A stretch of 7,455 bases of DNA from CAZROT01 sp964601895 (GTDB lineage Bacteria; Pseudomonadota; Gammaproteobacteria; Enterobacterales; Enterobacteriaceae): the NCBI GenBank assembly GCA_964601895.1, contig CAZROT010000032.1, positions 1 through 7,455 of the forward strand, read 5' to 3'. The position numbers and the translations under genes are program-made. The notes under the pieces are model-generated. The model made no database searches. It had not been told where the DNA came from and saw nothing but the letters and a program-made list of their open reading frames with translations. Shown in pieces: positions 5,726 through 7,455 of the stretch. Position 1 is the first letter of the stretch. Each line of letters starts with the position of its first letter.

Positions 5726-6157
5726 ATGCTGTTACTTTTTGCATTACTAGCATGTGCGACGGCTGCAGATGTTACTTACGATGATCTAGCATTAAAAAAA
5801 TGTAATGGACCAAATTGGTCAATTCACGGATTGTGGCCGGAATATGATCAGAAATCGTGGCCACAATTTTGCGATAATTCCAGATATAAAGATTTAACCG
5901 AAGCTGTAATTGCGCCGATATTACCATTAATGCAACAATATTGGTTTTCATGTGGTAATGATAATTGGGGATTTTGGGTGCATGAATGGCAAAAGCATGG
6001 TACTTGTCAACCGTTACCACCAGTTATGTATTTTCGTCGAACTATTGATTTATTTATAGAGGCTCAAAAAAATAATTGGTATGGATGTTCTTCGACCGGA
6101 TCCGAACTTCTTTTACATGTTGACAAAGTAACTTTCAAGTGGACTGGCAAATGTTAA
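5726..6157 (+). CDS. Compact secreted RNase T2-family ribonuclease
   Basis: Both active-site blocks of the RNase T2 family are present: CAS I as SIHGLWPEYD (32-41, catalytic H34) and CAS II as FWVHEWQKHGTC (83-94, with E87, K90 and H91). The enzymes cut single-stranded RNA through 2',3'-cyclic phosphates at acid pH in secreted, lysosomal or vacuolar compartments. Residues 1-14 (MLLLFALLACATAA) look like a signal peptide with cleavage after A-T-A, and five cysteines after that could pair in part. At 143 residues it is much shorter than the usual 200-250. The strand that normally precedes CAS I (xxQWPxxxC) is missing and the region after CAS II is contracted, yet the end (ELLLHVDKVTF...GKC) resembles the normal family C-terminus. 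It is therefore a pared-down rather than a simply truncated protein. Its stop overlaps that of the convergent gene by four bases. Enzyme activity is likely from the catalytic residues but not certain, given the lost strand. Confidence 0.88.
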   Translation: MLLLFALLACATAADVTYDDLALKKCNGPNWSIHGLWPEYDQKSWPQFCDNSRYKDLTEAVIAPILPLMQQYWFSCGNDNWGFWVHEWQKHGTCQPLPPVMYFRRTIDLFIEAQKNNWYGCSSTGSELLLHVDKVTFKWTGKC

Positions 6158-6519
6158 TTTGCGTTTTGTTCATCTGTATTTTTTTCGGCCAGCATTTTAC
6201 GCATAATAACCGTTATTCTTATATGATATTCCCATACAGTTATTTGTTTGGCTATGTCGTCAAGAGTTTCAAAAGGAAGTTCGTTGTTTGCGAGTTGTTC
6301 TTCATCATATAGTTTCATTACTTTATTAAAATCTGCTTGTAGTGTTTTTTCTGCATCGGATTTTGGCTTATAAAAATTATTCTTAAAGTCAATATCTAGT
6401 TGTTCGTACATGTTAATGCATAATTTCATAGCTTTGTCGCTCATAACATTTTTTGGTTTTGGGTATTTTTCCATCCATAATTTGAAATGTTTTGTACTCT
6501 TATAAGGTTCATTTGCCAT
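6154..6519 (-). CDS. Unknown 121-residue helical protein
   Basis: Starts MANEPYKSTKHFKLWMEKYP and ends KNTDEQNAN. It is rich in Lys, Asp, Glu and Asn and should be mainly helical, with no cysteine pair, membrane segment or motif I recognise. The ATG at 6519 is the first in frame and directly abuts the 11-bp tandem repeats, so its real leader and promoter lie in or beyond the assembly gap. The stop (6154-6156) shares the tetranucleotide TTAA with the stop of the RNase T2 gene. Confidence 0.7.
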   Translation of the reverse strand: MANEPYKSTKHFKLWMEKYPKPKNVMSDKAMKLCINMYEQLDIDFKNNFYKPKSDAEKTLQADFNKVMKLYDEEQLANNELPFETLDDIAKQITVWEYHIRITVIMRKMLAEKNTDEQNAN

Positions 6520-6585
6520 TTTTAATAAACTTTTAATAAACTTTTAATAAACTTTTAATAAACTTTTAATAAACTTTTAATAAAC
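6520..6585 (-). repeat. Six perfect 11-bp tandem repeats against a start codon
   Basis: The plus strand has TTTTAATAAAC six times without a mismatch (6520-6585), that is GTTTATTAAAA on the minus strand, with the last copy touching the ATG at 6519. The array ends exactly where the N block begins, so the true copy number is unknown and probably larger. It forms the whole visible leader of the 121-residue gene. Confidence 0.95.
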
Positions 6586-6685
6586 NNNNNNNNNNNNNNN
6601 NNNNNNNNNNNNNNNNNNNNNNNNNNNNNNNNNNNNNNNNNNNNNNNNNNNNNNNNNNNNNNNNNNNNNNNNNNNNNNNNNNNNN
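6586..6685. other. Assembly gap of 100 N
   Basis: Exactly 100 N, the conventional placeholder for a scaffold gap of unknown length. The left side ends in the 11-bp repeat, which likely broke the assembly. Distances across it, including promoter to gene, are not reliable. Confidence 0.99.
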
Positions 6686-6694
6686 TTAATTATA

Positions 6695-6702
6695 TCAATT
6701 TT
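6695..6702 (-). promoter_or_regulatory. Early-promoter octamer AAAATTGA beyond the gap
   Basis: A perfect AAAATTGA on the minus strand points across the gap toward the 121-residue gene at 6519. The stated distance of 175 nt includes 100 placeholder N and is therefore unknown. It either drives that gene or a short gene hidden in the gap. Confidence 0.55.
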
Positions 6703-6735
6703 CGAAAAAAATACAAAAAAGGTATGATACATTAC

Positions 6736-6769
6736 AATTCACAAATCTTTAAATGGTTATTCGTGAATT
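6736..6769 (-). terminator. 11-bp hairpin after the 132-residue gene
   Basis: AATTCACAAAT (6736-6746) pairs with ATTCGTGAATT (6759-6769) around a 12-nt loop. On the minus-strand transcript the only imperfect pair is a G-U wobble. It starts 42 nt past the stop at 6812 and is the strongest hairpin in the window, fitting a mimivirus-style polyadenylation hairpin. Confidence 0.6.
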
Positions 6770-6811
6770 AATTAATAAAAATCTTCAAGTGTAGGAATGC
6801 TATACTCAGCA

Positions 6812-7210
6812 TTAAGAAGAACTATCAAGATCTCCCGCCAAAATAGGCGCTCTTGGAGTTGCATAGAAAATTCCTCCTGAACTCTGTACTATCTTAATAG
6901 GCATTAAACCAGCAGCCCAAATTTGCTTTGCATGATTAATAATATCAGGCTTTGTATAATTATCTTCAAACTTATACATAACACAATATCCATTTGGAGG
7001 AGTATTGCTATGCAAATACTTATTTGTAGGCTCTGGAAACCAAACTGATATCACGAAAAATTCATCAGGAAATTCTTCGGTTGCACGAACTTTCTGTTGT
7101 ATACAAGACATAATGCCCCAGAGAGCTTCATCACTTAATCGAGGAATCATAACATGCTGCATAGTTGCCCTTTTGAAAGTTGAAAAATCTATGGATTCTA
7201 GGGATTTCAT
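6812..7210 (-). CDS. Unknown 132-residue protein
   Basis: Starts MKSLESIDFSTFKRATMQHV and ends ILAGDLDSSS. It has a helical N-terminal half, then strand-like stretches rich in aromatics and prolines (FFVISVWFPEPTN, GYCVMYKFEDNY, GGIFYATPRAP) that suggest a compact alpha/beta domain. I recognise no family, signal peptide or membrane segment. The ATG at 7210 is the first in frame; a second ATG at codon 17 is possible. I see no early-promoter octamer upstream, so it may be a late gene. It is divergent from the fragment and repeat-gene copy to its right. Confidence 0.68.
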   Translation of the reverse strand: MKSLESIDFSTFKRATMQHVMIPRLSDEALWGIMSCIQQKVRATEEFPDEFFVISVWFPEPTNKYLHSNTPPNGYCVMYKFEDNYTKPDIINHAKQIWAAGLMPIKIVQSSGGIFYATPRAPILAGDLDSSS

Positions 7211-7375
7211 ATATTTAATCTTTCGAACATATGCACCTCTGAGGAAGTAGCACTGACCTATTGTGTTGACAATAAACTAGTACCGACTGATGGAAACCCT
7301 ATATACACGACAAGATCAGTTGCGATGCTAAAAACTGGTAAGCAATTGGTAATCGAAAAAGTTGCCGTTATCTAA
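7202..7375 (+). pseudogene. Orphan 3' coding fragment without a start
   Basis: After a TAG at 7199 the frame is open to TAA at 7373-7375. From about 7229 it reads like a real protein end: SEEVALTYCVDNKLVP, then TDGNPIYTTRSVAMLKTGKQ, ending LVIEKVAVI. There is no ATG before the last 16 codons. By my count the coding-like part is about 41% G+C, higher than the spacers around it. I read it as the remaining C-terminus of a gene whose front part has been lost, but a chance open frame is possible. The stop sits exactly where the inverted repeat with the left end begins, which suggests that the insertion or duplication of the repeat gene bordered this remnant. Confidence 0.4.
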
Positions 7376-7383
7376 AAATTTGA
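7376..7383 (+). promoter_or_regulatory. AAATTTGA, altered early promoter of the right repeat-gene copy
   Basis: Sits 40 nt before the ATG at 7424, the exact position of AAAATTGA in the left copy. One base differs (A to T). Whether the change weakens the promoter is unknown. Confidence 0.5.
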
Positions 7384-7423
7384 TTTTATTTTTATGTAAA
7401 AATACTTTTCTGATAAAAGCGCT

Positions 7424-7455
7424 ATGAACAAACTTAACCAAACACCTAATTTATT
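7424..7455 (+). CDS. Second copy of the repeat-protein gene, 5' end only
   Basis: ATG at 7424 followed by NKLNQTPNL and on to the edge. The visible 32 bases are identical to the start of the gene at 655 on the other strand. Only the first ten codons are in the window, so whether the copy is intact or carries the same repeats cannot be seen. Shared promoter spacing and leader argue for a true paralog rather than a stray fragment. An assembly artefact that duplicated one locus at both ends is the main alternative; the two mismatches speak against it. Confidence 0.6.
   Translation, partial: MNKLNQTPNL

Larger units (their letters stand above)
7373..7455 (+). repeat. Inverted repeat, right arm (promoter plus repeat-gene start)
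   Basis: Matches the minus strand of 624-706 with two mismatches in 83 bases and runs to the window edge, so the true repeat is probably longer. Upstream of 7373 the two loci share nothing visible, which marks a sharp left junction just ahead of the promoter. Confidence 0.9.

Overview
The window reads as a piece of a nucleocytoplasmic large DNA virus genome, most probably of the Mimiviridae (mimivirus, megavirus or klosneuvirus-like). The DNA is AT-rich and intron-free, with short spacers and genes on both strands. The octamer AAAATTGA, the known mimivirus early-promoter core, occurs at gene-proximal positions, and small AT-rich hairpins follow several stop codons, as in mimivirus 3' end formation. 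The NEIL1-type DNA glycosylase with a zincless finger is also a known mimivirus gene type. A block of exactly 100 N shows that this is a scaffolded, probably metagenomic or draft, assembly. I cannot name the species.

Layout, left to right. (1) 1-655, minus: the 5' part of a gene encoding 23-residue HRENGPAII-type repeats, running off the left edge; its early promoter is at 696-703. (2) 706-1165: a stretch with no intact gene but with degenerate coding traces on the minus strand. (3) 1166-1990, minus: a NEIL1/Nei-type DNA glycosylase whose catalytic N-terminus is intact but is preceded by ATT instead of ATG. (4) 2202-3248, plus: a DHH/DHHA1 phosphoesterase behind a perfect AAAATTGA. (5) 3289-5252, minus: three co-directional genes encoding a zinc-ribbon protein, a small helical protein and a membrane-anchored coiled-coil protein with a canonical EF-hand. 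(6) 5324-5656, plus: a 110-residue unknown protein. (7) 5726-6157, plus: a compact secreted RNase T2-like protein, whose stop codon overlaps that of a convergent 121-residue unknown (6154-6519, minus). (8) 6520-6685: six perfect 11-bp tandem repeats running into the assembly gap. (9) 6812-7210, minus: a 132-residue unknown. (10) 7202-7375, plus: an orphan 3' coding fragment. (11) 7373-7455, plus: promoter and first codons of a second copy of the repeat-protein gene, an inverted near-identical copy of 624-706.

Functionally, the recognisable genes deal with nucleic acids: base-excision repair (Nei), small phosphodiester hydrolysis (DHH) and RNA degradation (RNase T2, probably in the secretory or vacuolar compartment). 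The membrane-anchored EF-hand protein and the four unknowns have no assignable role. The window is flanked by outward-facing copies of one repeat gene that share their promoter. This suggests an expanding paralogous family that moves with its promoter, and it may also be why the assembly ends here. I found no tRNA or rRNA gene, CRISPR array, transposase or inserted element that I could support.
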